Shown: positions 22,111 to 33,600 of the stretch, piece by piece
Position numbering within the stretch: position 1 is the stretch's first letter
Layout: each line of letters starts with the position of its first letter
Source of the DNA: Protonemura montana
Taxonomy: Eukaryota; Arthropoda; Insecta; Plecoptera; Nemouridae
Length of the DNA: 64,000 bases
NCBI GenBank assembly: GCA_947568835.1
Contig: OX387611.1
Location: 12,872,350 to 12,936,349 of the forward strand
Reading direction: 5' to 3'
The notes under the pieces: model-generated
What the model saw: the letters and a program-made list of their open reading frames with translations, nothing else
What the model was told of the DNA's origin: nothing
The model's database searches: none
Made by a program: the position numbers and the translations under genes

Positions 22111-23266
22111 ATCATGGCGGACGGTGAGATTCAGCGCGGCAGATTCAGTCTGGCCGTCAGGATGCTGCAACGCATGAGTGATCAATTGTACCATTTCAAG
22201 TGTGCGGGAGGAAATGCAAAGGTTTGTGGCGAAGAAAACAGCGAAATTTGGATCTGTTCAGAATGCTTGGGTGTATGGGTGTAGAGTGGGTGTTCGAATG
22301 GGTGTAGAGTCTCAATGCAACTGTAAAGGTTGGGTTTTCGGACCTCATACTCCTCGCAATCGACGAAATCTTCTAAATCTTTAATAAGACATTTGAAGAC
22401 TGCCGCGTCCCAATCTATGGGAAATTCGTCCCAAGAAATTTAACAGTGACGCTTCTGGCCTCATGTGCGGTCAGCCAGATTCAATAAATGGCCCGCCTGT
22501 AAAAGCGCTTAGCCCGACACCTAGGAGCGTGCTAGCCCGTGCAGTTCTCTAAGATGGCAGTTCCTCGACAACAACTTGTTGTCGACTATTCGTTTTGTTT
22601 TCTTGCTCTTTTTGCATATGCTATTTGCAATAACTCTGGAGAAATTTTCTTTTGTGGCCTGTGCCGCCGTCATCTTGCTATGGCACGTATTCAAAGTAAT
22701 GAAAACACGATTTATACATGATCTCACACCTAAGTACATATGTAGAAGGTGTATGACTCAGGAAATCTCTTTGGCACATTTTTATATGCGTATTTGCCGC
22801 ATGCTGTTTCCCAGGCTCTATGATTTGGTAATATTTCCACCAGCGCGACATGGACGTCTTATCTTCTGTTAATTTACTGCGGCAACACGAGAAATGGTGG
22901 CGGATTATTATTCATGCTTCCAGACGCCATAAAGTTGGCCCTGATTTGCTTCCCCCAAAGCATTGCCCCGACTGGCAAGTCTCAAATCACGTGACTGGGT
23001 GAAAGATAGTTAAACCACTCATTTAATATCTCACATTGAAATATTAGCTCTCATATCCGAGCTATAACAGAAATATATTCTGGTTCTTTTTTGGTCGAGA
23101 AGATTTAGCAAAATACTTCTAGTTTTGCCAGGATACAGTTTAGTCCTACTTTTTTGCTGGGTAACCGATCATGTGGACATTCGGGTAAATAAACTGGCTG
23201 ATCGAAGACTCCTGTAGTTCATTGCAGCTGGTGGTGTTTAACATTGTAGACAGAACTTCAACGACT
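22111..23266. repeat. Duplicated block 3, copy A
   Basis: Nearly identical to 37678-38836. It begins ATCATGGCGGACGG, the same leader that begins the Harbinger frame at 16927. After CATGAG it follows TGATCAATTGTACC instead of the transposase sequence. A perfect 19-nt palindrome-like CGACAACAACTTGTTGTCG lies near 22567. A 98-codon frame (22576-22872) is partly shared with the other copy, but I do not recognise it. Confidence 0.85.
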
Positions 23267-26200
23267 AAACTTCATTAGTTTATTTGCCGATATCACCTGC
23301 CACTTCTTTCATAGGTGATTTTTGATAAAAATACGTTGGTACATACGTGTGGTTATTACTTTCTAACAAAAAGACTAAGCCGAGGCCCGTCAATGTGCTG
23401 TATACGAGGACGCCCAACTTCACTGCTATTTAGTGCATGGGGATGAATATTCTCTGGCTTGTAGTTTTGGATTATCACACCATTTTCCATCCACCCGTCT
23501 TAATGGACGACGTTAAAGGTGTGTACTTGAGAAGCGGAAAGTTTACACCGGTGTCTTAGCAGGGTGCATGCTGTCAGTAATAAGCAAACATACCACTGCA
23601 GGTATCAATTGATTCGAGGGTCGAGTCCCAGGGCATTGTGTGCCGTAACACCCAGGTGTCAGCTTCATTCCGTTCGGACAGGAGGTGGTCGTGAGGTAAT
23701 TTAACCTAGAGTTACGTAGAACGATAGGGATTTTGCCGACGTACAACTCGATGTGGGTCGACAGAAAACTATGAAGTTGGTCTAATTTCCATCGAGTGTC
23801 TTGATATGTCCTCAGCCTGGCACTGGTTGGCCCACTGAGATCTGGGTCTGTTGACCCATTCGTCGTTTTTTGTTGAGTCCATATTAGGTAGAAAACGACG
23901 TGGATTTTAGTTGAGAAAGAGAAATAGTCTAAGAATGTTTTGAAGAAAACAGTCCCTACATAATTAATACTCAACATGTCTTCAGGTCATTGATGAGAAT
24001 GCGGTCGGTTGACGGGCAAGTTCAGTTTTCGGCCGACGGGTTGTTATTTCTAGCAGGACGAAGGGCTTCAGTCGGTTGGCCGCTTTCGTTGGCGTTCGTG
24101 TGTTGCATTGAATAAGATGGCAGATCTTTAGGCCGTGCGTGCCAGGTATGCTGGTAGGAGTGGAGCCTTATTTTGGGCGTCGAGAAGTGTCTGCGTCTCA
24201 TGCCCTCGAGTTCTATAGTGGGCATCGTGGCTGACGGTTGTATGTTAGCTGAAAGAAGATGCCTCGGGCTTGTCCGGGTCCTGCCTGCTCTTCTCACGAC
24301 TGCCAAGCGTGTCTTTAAGGTGTGTCTGTGCTCACGAACTATCGTCCTCTGTTGCCTGTTCTTCTGTCAGTGTTTGGAGGCAGCGAGTCGCTCTCGAGCA
24401 TGTTGGAATGCCGGGTACCCCTGTAGCTTGCAACATCTGCTAGTGGTGAACCAGGCCCTTCTGCATTCGTGTGTTGCGTGGTCTTTCACGCATTTCATGC
24501 ACTAGTTTGGCAGCACAGAACTTTTGAGGTTTGCCCAAATCATTGGACTGGCTCATTTGGTATCTCTCCGTTGTTATTCCACTGTAGTACAGTTTTCTGA
24601 CGTGCCTGATATGGGTGGCCGTTTCCTTTGTCGCCATTTTCTTCCAATGAGTCTAGGCAAATCTCCAGATGTTACACATCATTTTTAGGTTTTATTTTTT
24701 TCCTACTGCCGGCGTCTTGTTAGTGCAGTCGTTTTTTTGTCTTCTTTTCTTGTTTTCTCCTGTCTTTTTGTCTACAGCCTAGTCCTCTTCAATCTTTTTT
24801 CTTTTATTTTCGTTTGTTCTTCTGTCACCCATGATGGCCCGCACCTCGTCGCAACCTCAGATTCGTTGTGTCGGCGTTGGCGCGGAGGATCGGGTTTGAC
24901 CCCGTTGTCTCTGGGCGGCTGTGGTGGCGTGACTGGTTACTGATAGTGCTTCTTTCTTTTATGCAGACCTTTCGTTCTATGAAAGGTACTTGCTTGGATC
25001 ATAGAAACTAGTGCCCTGGTCTCCGCACAGCCATTCGATCCTGTCATTCAACTTATCAATCGCGGAGTCATGCAGATTGTCGCGGTAAAATATTTTGCCT
25101 CGGCCCACCAAACTATTACTGCATCAATTCGGTCGTTTAGTTCCATAACTAGGTGAGTCGGAGACCGCTTTGCACCCACTTTCACGACAATGTCTTCGGG
25201 CACGCTTCGTTTTCCTCAGTGAGGTACATTTAATTGTTTAGTTCCTTCACCTGTATGTCTGTGCAGTTGGTGACTTTGCTCCCTTCGGCTATACAGAGTT
25301 CCAGGAAGGTTTAGCCGTCGATTCACTGCATTATTTATCATCAAAGTCTTAAGTATTTGTTGTTCCATTTCAATCCGCCAGCCGCTGTTCCCCGACTGGG
25401 TCACAGGAGTGCGTGTGGTGCAACCGTAGTGACCGCCGGTGGATGTAGAAGGCACGTGGTCCCGGCAATCCGCTGCTACCAGTCTGGAACTCCGTCTTTC
25501 GCTAACCGTCGCGAGATCTGCCGTACTGATTCATTTGCTGCTATGCCGCAGTCAAAAAGAAGTGCATCTTTGATGTAATCTTCGGGCACCGACGCGTCGA
25601 TGCAACGCGAGACTCGCTTCTGTAGTATGTTATCCATTTCAGTGAAGGTGTGGTAATCAATGCCCATGCATGGGCAGTTTCGTGGCTGCCCTTTAATCTA
25701 ATGCATCTTGAACGGCGAGTCCCGTTGACCGTTACGTTTATTTTCTGTAAGCACTGGTTGCAAACCAAGAGCGCCAACTGCTGTAGCCAGATCTCATGGC
25801 TTTTGATCTTGTCGGCTCGTTCCTTACCCTTTAAGCAATCTTTTCTTCGTTTAAGTTTGTTTATTCAAGCTTAGGAGTACAATACATTAATAATAATAGA
25901 ACAAGTCTGAACAAGTGTACGAATTCTTCTTGGCCTAAAAATTTGAAACAGGCTGACATGCTAACCTGGTTGTTTGTTCGCGTGCTTCATTTTCATGTGC
26001 TTGATCTCATCGGCACGCGCTGGCGATTTTCTTGCCATAATGAATCGGGGAGATAGTTCTCAGTCCTGTGATAGGCCGAGACGTACCATCAATCACTGAA
26101 TTGTTAATTCTTAGTAAAACGTTTCAGCAATTAAATGGCTTCGTCAAATTTTTTTTTTAATTAATACACGTATCTTTGACAGTCTTGGTCGAGAGTTAAC

Positions 26201-27239
26201 GCCATTGTTGGCGCACTGGAATTGGGAGGAAACCCAGCACGCTGTCGACAGACTTTGGAACTCGTTCGAGTCGTTAGAGCTGTAGCCCTGCTGGCGACTC
26301 AATGCTGTAACGATGGCAACAAGCCAGAGTCGGCCAACACAGCGTCGGGTCGGTGAGGGCGTTCCACATCCAAAACACGTGGAGTCTGAAATCTTGTGGC
26401 TCTTCGTCTGTTTACCTGCTGAGAAACAATGTTGTCCTTTTACTCTTTAAGTAATTCACAAAGCAAATGCAGGTAAAACCTTTTGAAATCACTGCCATGC
26501 AGTGTGTGGTTATACGAGTTGCACGTTTCAAAATGTCTTAACAAGCAACAGAATCGATCCGAAACTTTTAAATTGTGATAAAACAATGGCAAGTCTAAAT
26601 AAAACAGACCGTGCAAGAGAATTGTCCATGGGTTTCGATGCAGTGCAGGGTATCGTCGGTTGCTACTGACAACTAAGTGTGCAGTGCCAGGCCTTCAAGA
26701 GCCTCCACATTTCCGTCACAATTCTGCAGCTTGACCTACAGAACCTTTGCATCCTTCAAGACACTGACTGGCCAACAGAACCCGAGGATTCATTCCCAGG
26801 ATCACCTCACTTCTAGTACCACGTCTGACAGGTACCCACCCGGCCAGCTGGAGTGCAGATTCTTTCATTGGAATGAATTTCTGTCGTTCTTCTTCTGTCT
26901 TTAAAAGTTCGGCATTCATATTTTCTGTTGTGCCTAGTAAACAATAAATACATGTGCAATGCAAAGTTTTTTATAAGCGACAAAGTCATCCAAACCATAG
27001 CAAACATTGCCTAACAATTTTACTAAGCAAAAGCCAAGCAAAAATTAATTAGATAATGAATTGTGCATCTAGATTTCTTATCTGCCTTCCAATAGTTTCG
27101 TCGCGCTGGTTGGTCAGTAGCGATAAGGGTGGAGACAACTGGCACTAGTGGAGAGAAAACAATATCTACCATAACACAGACGCGGCCAGTTTGATAAACT
27201 CGGCTCTCGGCCAGGCAAGCGCACATTTTTTTTAACCGG
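23267..27239. other. No recognised gene (about 4 kb)
   Basis: Many short frames, none with a known motif. The most gene-like area is 25440-25870 on the minus strand, listed separately. A B-box-like GGGTCGAGTCCCAGG lies near 23618 without a matching A box. Confidence 0.5.
25476..25870 (-). pseudogene. Unrecognised possible coding remnant
   Basis: The minus strand reads KGKERADKIKSHEIWLQQ then LALLVCNQCLQKINVTVNG (with CNQC), and after one frame change CPCMGIDYHTFTEMDNIL and ANESVRQISRRLAKDGVPDW before a stop near 25476. Composition is protein-like over about 130 codons, but I know no family with these blocks. It may equally be chance. Confidence 0.2.
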
Positions 27240-27475
27240 GGCTTCCATCCCGCCACGGCTGCATGGCGATCGCTTCACACTACATCGCCTCTGCCTTGCA
27301 CTACCAAAGATTGTGCAGCCCGTTGCAAGCAACAGGAATCTCTGATGTGCGGACATGCAAGGATTCATGCAAGGATCAACAATGTCGTGGAGGTAGAATG
27401 CATTGTTCAGCTTTTCGGATGGTATAATGCTGTCATGCTTGGTTGTTATTTGGTTTGACAACATCTCGGCTGCTT
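27240..27475 (-). repeat. Inverted duplicate segment, copy 1
   Basis: Reverse complement of 47437-47660 at roughly nine in ten bases. Both copies are open in the same frame (TTKHDSIIP..., LNNAFYLHDIVDPCMNP, RFLLLATGCTIFG). Most base differences change the amino acid, which argues against selection on a protein. Family unknown. Confidence 0.75.
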
Positions 27476-27740
27476 TATGAGGGATCGGATCGCCGTGCTT
27501 CGACTTCATTTGTTTCAAGACGCTCGAGAGTCCGTGTGTGTGTTTTAACGCATTTTAAAACTGTTTATTGCGCGAGACTCGTTCTTGGTACTGGCGTCCG
27601 AGGCTTGCCAACAAGGCCATCCGCTGGAGGCGCTGCACTCGGAAGCTTCTCACTGCGTCGGCGCTCAGACTCGGAGGAAATTAATCGATCTCTTCTAAAG
27701 TTCTGCCTCAGTTGTGCGTAAAAAGTAAAAATTATTTTAA

Positions 27741-29452
27741 ATATAATTTGGCTGCAGTCAGCCAAGGGCTGGACCTCGAGATGGCGCTCATTCGAGCGTG
27801 GAGAGTGCTGCCGCCTGGTGGTCACCTGTATAAAGCTGTGTGGTGATATATAATTTGGCTGCAGTCAGCCAAGGGCTGGACCTCGAGATGGCGCTCATTC
27901 GAGCGTGGAGAGTGCTGCCGCCTGGTGGTCACCTGTATAAAGCTGTGTGGTGATATATAATTTGGCTGCAGTCAGCCAAGGGCTGGACCTCGAGATGGCG
28001 CTCATTCGAGCGTGGAGAGTGCTGCCGCCTGGTGGTCACCTGTATAAAGCTGTGTGGTGATATATAATTTGGCTGCAGTCAGCCAAGGGCTGGACCTCGA
28101 GATGGCGCTCATTCGAGCGTGGAGAGTGCTGCCGCCTGGTGGTCACCTGTATAAAGCTGTGTGGTGATATATAATTTGGCTGCAGTCAGCCAAGGGCTGG
28201 ACCTCGAGATGGCGCTCATTCGAGCGTGGAGAGTGCTGCCGCCTGGTGGTCACCTGTATAAAGCTGCGTGGTGATATATAATTTGGCTGCAGTCAGCCAA
28301 GGGCTGGACCTCGAGATGGCGCTCATTCGAGCGTGGAGAGTGCTGCCGCCTGGTGGTCACCTGTATAAAGCTGTGTGGTGATATATAATTTGGCTGCAGT
28401 CAGCCAAGGGCTGGACCTCGAGATGGCGCTCATTCGAGCGTGGAGAGTGCTGCCGCCTGGTGGTCACCTGTATAAAGCTGCGTGGTGATATATAATTTGG
28501 CTGCAGTCAGCCAAGGGCTGGACCTCGAGATGGCGCTCATTCGAGCGTGGAGAGTGCTGCCGCCTGGTGGTCACCTGTATAAAGCTGTGTGGTGATATAT
28601 AATTTGGCTGCAGTCAGCCAAGGGCTGGACCTCGAGATGGCGCTCATTCGAGCGTGGAGAGTGCTGCCGCCTGGTGGTCACCTGTATAAAGCTGCGTGGT
28701 GATATATAATTTGGCTGCAGTCAGCCAAGGGCTGGACCTCGAGATGGCGCTCATTCGAGCGTGGAGAGTGCTGCCGCCTGGTGGTCACCTGTATAAAGCT
28801 GTGTGGTGATATATAATTTGGCTGCAGTCAGCCAAGGGCTGGACCTCGAGATGGCGCTCATTCGAGCGTGGAGAGTGCTGCCGCCTGGTGGTCACCTGTA
28901 TAAAGCTGTGTGGTGATATATAATTTGGCTGCAGTCAGCCAAGGGCTGGACCTCGAGATGGCGCTCATTCGAGCGTGGAGAGTGCTGCCGCCTGGTGGTC
29001 ACCTGTATAAAGCTGTGTGGTGATATATAATTTGGCTGCAGTCAGCCAAGGGCTGGACCTCGAGATGGCGCTCATTCGAGCGTGGAGAGTGCTGCCGCCT
29101 GGTGGTCACCTGTATAAAGCTGTGTGGTGATATATAATTTGGCTGCAGTCAGCCAAGGGCTGGACCTCGAGATGGCGCTCATTCGAGCGTGGAGAGTGCT
29201 GCCGCCTGGTGGTCACCTGTATAAAGCTGTGTGGTGATATATAATTTGGCTGCAGTCAGCCAAGGGCTGGACCTCGAGATGGCGCTCATTCGAGCGTGGA
29301 GAGTGCTGCCGCCTGGTGGTCACCTGTATAAAGCTGTGTGGTGATATATAATTTGGCTGCAGTCAGCCAAGGGCTGGACCTCGAGATGGCGCTCATTCGA
29401 GCGTGGAGAGTGCTGCCGCCTGGTGGTCACCTGTATAAAGCTGCGTGGTGAT
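27741..29452. repeat. Highly uniform satellite: 16 x 107 bp
   Basis: Exactly 16 units of 107 bp (1,712 bp) starting ATATAATTTGGCTGCAGTC. By eye the only variation is T or C at unit position 99, with C in units 5, 7, 9 and 16. Each unit holds a plus-strand GGACCTCGAGATGGCGCTC (positions 31-49) and a minus-strand TGACCACCAGGCGGCAGCA (positions 66-84). Both resemble the vertebrate CTCF consensus core CCASYAGRKGGCRS, at 12 and 13 of 14 positions. TATAAAG lies at unit positions 89-95. Small inverted repeats are GGCTG/CAGCC, CGCTC/GAGCG and GGTG/CACC. No frame crosses the array sensibly. Confidence 0.95.
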
Positions 29453-30218
29453 CGGTCCTCGGTTTTGTCTGTCCAAGTCGCTCGAGTGGGAATTGTCTGG
29501 TCGCTCTCGGCGGTGTTGCCAAGTTCATGCGGTTCATTTTGTTTGGTTGGCATCCGAGACATTGTGATATTGTTGGCCGTGAGTACAAACAAATGCACTG
29601 AGTTCTAATTACTTGGCACTTTTATCGAACTGCTTTCAACTGTTTCTAGCGAAGCATGAATATTGTTTTCTTTCTGTCCCATGCCTCGTTTTTTAATACC
29701 TTGGTAAATATCATCCAGTGATATTCAATGTACGTCTTAAGTTCAGCGACCCACGAATGCCTTCTGTGCTCGAAGGGTTAAAACGTAGTCAATGTTTGTT
29801 ATTCAATTGCTGAAACGTTTTGTCAAATTGCTTTGAATTATTCTTGCGACTTTCCGCGAAAACAATATCGGTGGGTCATCAAACTGGCTGTGAGACATTC
29901 ATAGTTTCTGATGTTTTTTTGCCCCGGCACTTGGCTCTTCTCGTGTAATCTCTGATTGTCCTGACACGGCTGCCTGGAATTACTATGCTATGGCGTTATG
30001 CATGGGTACCTTGACAGGATGGAATCTCCCAAATATCATATATCTTCTATCTCTTACCATGCCTTCCACCCCTTGAAGATTTGTTTGCATATGTTTATTC
30101 TGTCATGAAGTATTATCTTGTAAATATCGCATTCCGTTCTGCTCAATTTACCTTAGAACTTGAAACCAGCTCAAGTCTAGCAAATATTGTACTTATTTTG
30201 TCCGCTAGTATTGCAAGA
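29453..30218. other. No recognisable feature
   Basis: Unique sequence. Nothing supported. Confidence 0.5.
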
Positions 30219-30476
30219 TTAACTGAAAGGAGAACAAGGTGTTGATTCACTTAAAATTATTAAATTACACGGAACGTTTAATTTCAAATGTAAAACCATC
30301 GTACGTCTAAATGAATTCAATCTCTGGCACGGGTTCGAGAGGGCAGTGAGATCGGATCGGTAGTCAATTGTTTCAAACGCCACGAGTTTGTCTTCATATT
30401 CAGGCTGCTTCTTTGGGTCGCACTTCATTGTTGTGAACAGAACGGTCTTGCCGAACTTTGACACAATGTTCGACAT
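30219..30476 (-). pseudogene. Possible Pif1/Helitron helicase C-terminal remnant
   Basis: The minus-strand frame of 85 codons contains RLNSFRRTMVLHLKLNVPCN. This resembles the block LNSLxPSGxPPHxLxLKVGxPxxLLRN near the end of Helitron Pif1-like helicases. The preceding residues (KLVAFETIDYRSD) sit where those proteins have a sFDsid-like stretch. The match is weak and partial. It lies on the same strand as, and in the right order for, the helicase fragment at 35623-36330, but is separated by 5 kb. Confidence 0.3.
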
Positions 30477-30564
30477 TTTGTAATCACAGCATTACTTCAT
30501 ATTATGATGAATATTTTGAATATTAACAGTGCAATGTGAAAGCTTTACATACAAATATACAACC

Positions 30565-30612
30565 CGGCCAACAACTGGGAGGTCCCGGGTTCATATCCCG
30601 GTTCGGTTACAC
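30565..30612 (+). repeat. tRNA-like T-arm (SINE-head fragment?)
   Basis: CCGGGTTCATATCCCGG forms a perfect 5-bp stem with a 7-nt loop, exactly like a tRNA T arm, and GGTTCATATCC is one change from a B box. No clear A box precedes it. Confidence 0.4.
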
Positions 30613-33600
30613 ATTCGGTTCGGCATTAATGCGTTCTAACGATAACGTTTTTAAAAAAAGTCAAAAAGTTTTTACAAATCTATACGAGCCAAAAAGTAGC
30701 GCAAAAAATGCAAAACAAATATATACCATTTTTCACTTAATGCCACGGGAACAAATATTAGCCAAATGTTATAAAACGAGTTTGTAAAGAGAGCTCAATT
30801 CATTGTCTACAAGATCGCAGATCTAACTTTTTGAACACGTCAAGTTGACAACTGAGATGTTTGCTTCTCCCTACGAGAGGTAAACTCTTGGCGCGCTCTC
30901 AAGCGCCGATAAGCCGTGCGGCTGGCTGGTAAATAGCATGCGTAGTGTGCTTTGACTGGCATGACTGGCCGGTCAATAGAAGAGCCACCATCTCTGCTGC
31001 GAACAGCGTCAAGTCTATCTCGAGTTAATTTTCTTTTTATTGGGTCACATAGTGACGGCAGGTCACAGGATGCTCTCTGCACATTTTGTTCGACTTTCGC
31101 ACCGACTTTATGACAATTAGCTTGAACGACGGCAAACTTCCTTGTGTACCATTTTGTAGCACATGAGAAAGTTGGAAAGATAATTATTGCTCACATGCGT
31201 AATTGATACAGTACAGGCATGAGTATGTTACAGTTGCCACATAACAAGTTTCTTTTATGTTAATGCCATTCACAAATTCTTGAATTGTAGTCGGACCTTC
31301 AATGCGAATTTGCCAAAAACATCATCTCTAGTTATTAGTTGTCAAGTACTAGCTGGCCGGCTCCGCAGTCTGTTTCACCAGTCGCAATTTGTAGCCCTCT
31401 TGATAAACCCCTTTTGACTGCCAATGGTTTATCTACCATCGTCACCCAATTTTTTGGCCAATTTGGCAGGTTTTTCATGTTGCCTCCTTATCTCCACTGC
31501 CTACGCAAACGTTTTCATAATCTGGTGCTCCGTGGGCTGAAACTTTACAGCCTTGGTCCTGTAAAAACGAGGCGTGAAGGTCTTGACAAGAACGTTAGTG
31601 AAGAACTTTGGTAGAGACGGACGCCGTCGTTTCTTCCATGGCATTGTCAAGCACAGTCCCTTGGCAAAGTTGTATTTCTTTTCGTGGCTATAAAGGAGAA
31701 ATCTCACAAACAAGGGCAAATATCTGAATAACACAACGCATTGAAGCTAAAGATAATTTAGTGAATGGCTGCTAGTTTTTGTTGCAGGTTTTCTTAACTA
31801 AAATAACTCGCAGCTGAGGTACATTTTGTTGTTAAGGAAATTTAATCTACTTTCATTAACACAAGGCGTCCATTACAAGGTCTGTAGCTCCACAGCCTCT
31901 ACGTTCACCTATTTAATTGTTGTGGGTCTCGCCTGTAGGCATCGTTTTATTTGGTTCATCTTAATGGAAGCCTAACTGCATTACAAATATTAGGAACGTG
32001 TCGCACAAGAGGCAACGAACGCTTCCGGTGGCCTGTTTGTTGATGAAATGCAAGGGGTTGGGTTTTTTACAAAAATAAAAATTGCCGACAGAGGTGCATT
32101 GAATTAACCGATTTTCAGTACTGTTTTTAGTAGAGCTTGATGACGTTCAGCCACGCCACCTCGACTGTCTTCTAAAGTTTCGTTTTGTTGGCAGGCTAAT
32201 TGTCCCCCGGGCTAATTGGGACGGTCTCGCTATCAGCCTGTGGAGCGATCCACTCGTGCAACAAGCGGGTGTAGTTTGTTTGGCGTGCTTTGAAAGTTAA
32301 TTAGGGATATAACTTCTTCCGTGTGGTTCCACGATATTATGTAAACGTTGTTTTTTACTTTACCTGCTGGAAAGTTAACCCTACAGGCAATGCTCTCATT
32401 TAGGATGTCTCAGTACCAGAACGCTGGGGTCTAGTCCCAGGCGCTAACAAAGAAGCGCCCGCTTTGTTGGCGCTGGATAACGTTCTCAGGTTCTCAGAAT
32501 TGCTCGGTCGATTTACGATTTGGTGGCCGTTGTTTGCAAAAGAAATTGTCATTTCGTTGAAAAAAACGACGCGACCCAGTCGTTGGATGTCGATTAAATT
32601 AATTTTATTTCAACAAATTTGTACATATCTGCACTTTGTCTGAGTGATATTTTCACTGAGGTCAGGAATTCTTTTGCCACGGCTTGTCTGGCTACCAGAG
32701 CGTCTCGCGGAGCCGCCTCCTGGCGGTCCTGCTGCAGCCAGGGAAATTGCTTGAAACTGTCAACTACGTTGAAAGGTTGAAGGGGTTGGCTGTGGCCTAC
32801 GTCGTCAACGCCGCGTCTTGGGCCGACCTAAAATAAGATCGCCATTTAGTTCACAATCTTGTGGGAGGTGACTGTGATTCGACTCGGAAGCAGGTTCGGA
32901 AGTGGTTTTCTTTTTCCATCTCTAAATGAGAAAAAGCCTATAATTGCAGAAATTGTGCCACAAATTAAGTTTTCATTTGCATCCAGGTTTCCTCTCACTT
33001 CCACTGGACAAACTTACACGCGATATTAATTCATATCTTGTAATTTGCAGAAGATCTAACACTACCTGAAAGCACCCCTGCGAAAATACTTGACAGATAC
33101 CACTGATAGATAATAATAATAAATTGGGTTTTTCACATGTACATGATATCAATCATTAAAAATTATCATCAAATTAAAAACAATATTAAACCGGGATCTT
33201 TTTTTCATAAAATTCAAAAGAGCCGAGTAAGCAAAGACCATGTGTTGAACGCTGCCCGAGCGCGTGCCGAATTCCAAATCTTTTTTGGCTTTTTTTTAGG
33301 GTACGTACCCAAGATATTTGAACTTATCACAAAATGTGATGCAAAAATATTTCAGAAAAACCGAACGGATTTTCATACAAAGTGTCCGCTATCATAGTGA
33401 TCTTGCATCGATATTTCTTCCGCGGGGTTCATTATTACCTCCGGTAACTGCAACCAGTGCGCATAATTTTCCGCGGCGCACGTCTGCTTGGCCATCAGAG
33501 AATAAATGGTTTTCTTTGCATTTCGAAAGACTTTGTCATCTCGGTGCATTAGAGATTGTCAAACTATGCAGAGCTGTATCTCACTCGTGGGCAGCGACTA

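Noticed and set aside
27565-29598. Open frames reading into both ends of the 107-bp satellite
   Set aside because: They use repeat sequence in several frames, 107 is not a multiple of three, and no frame spans the array.
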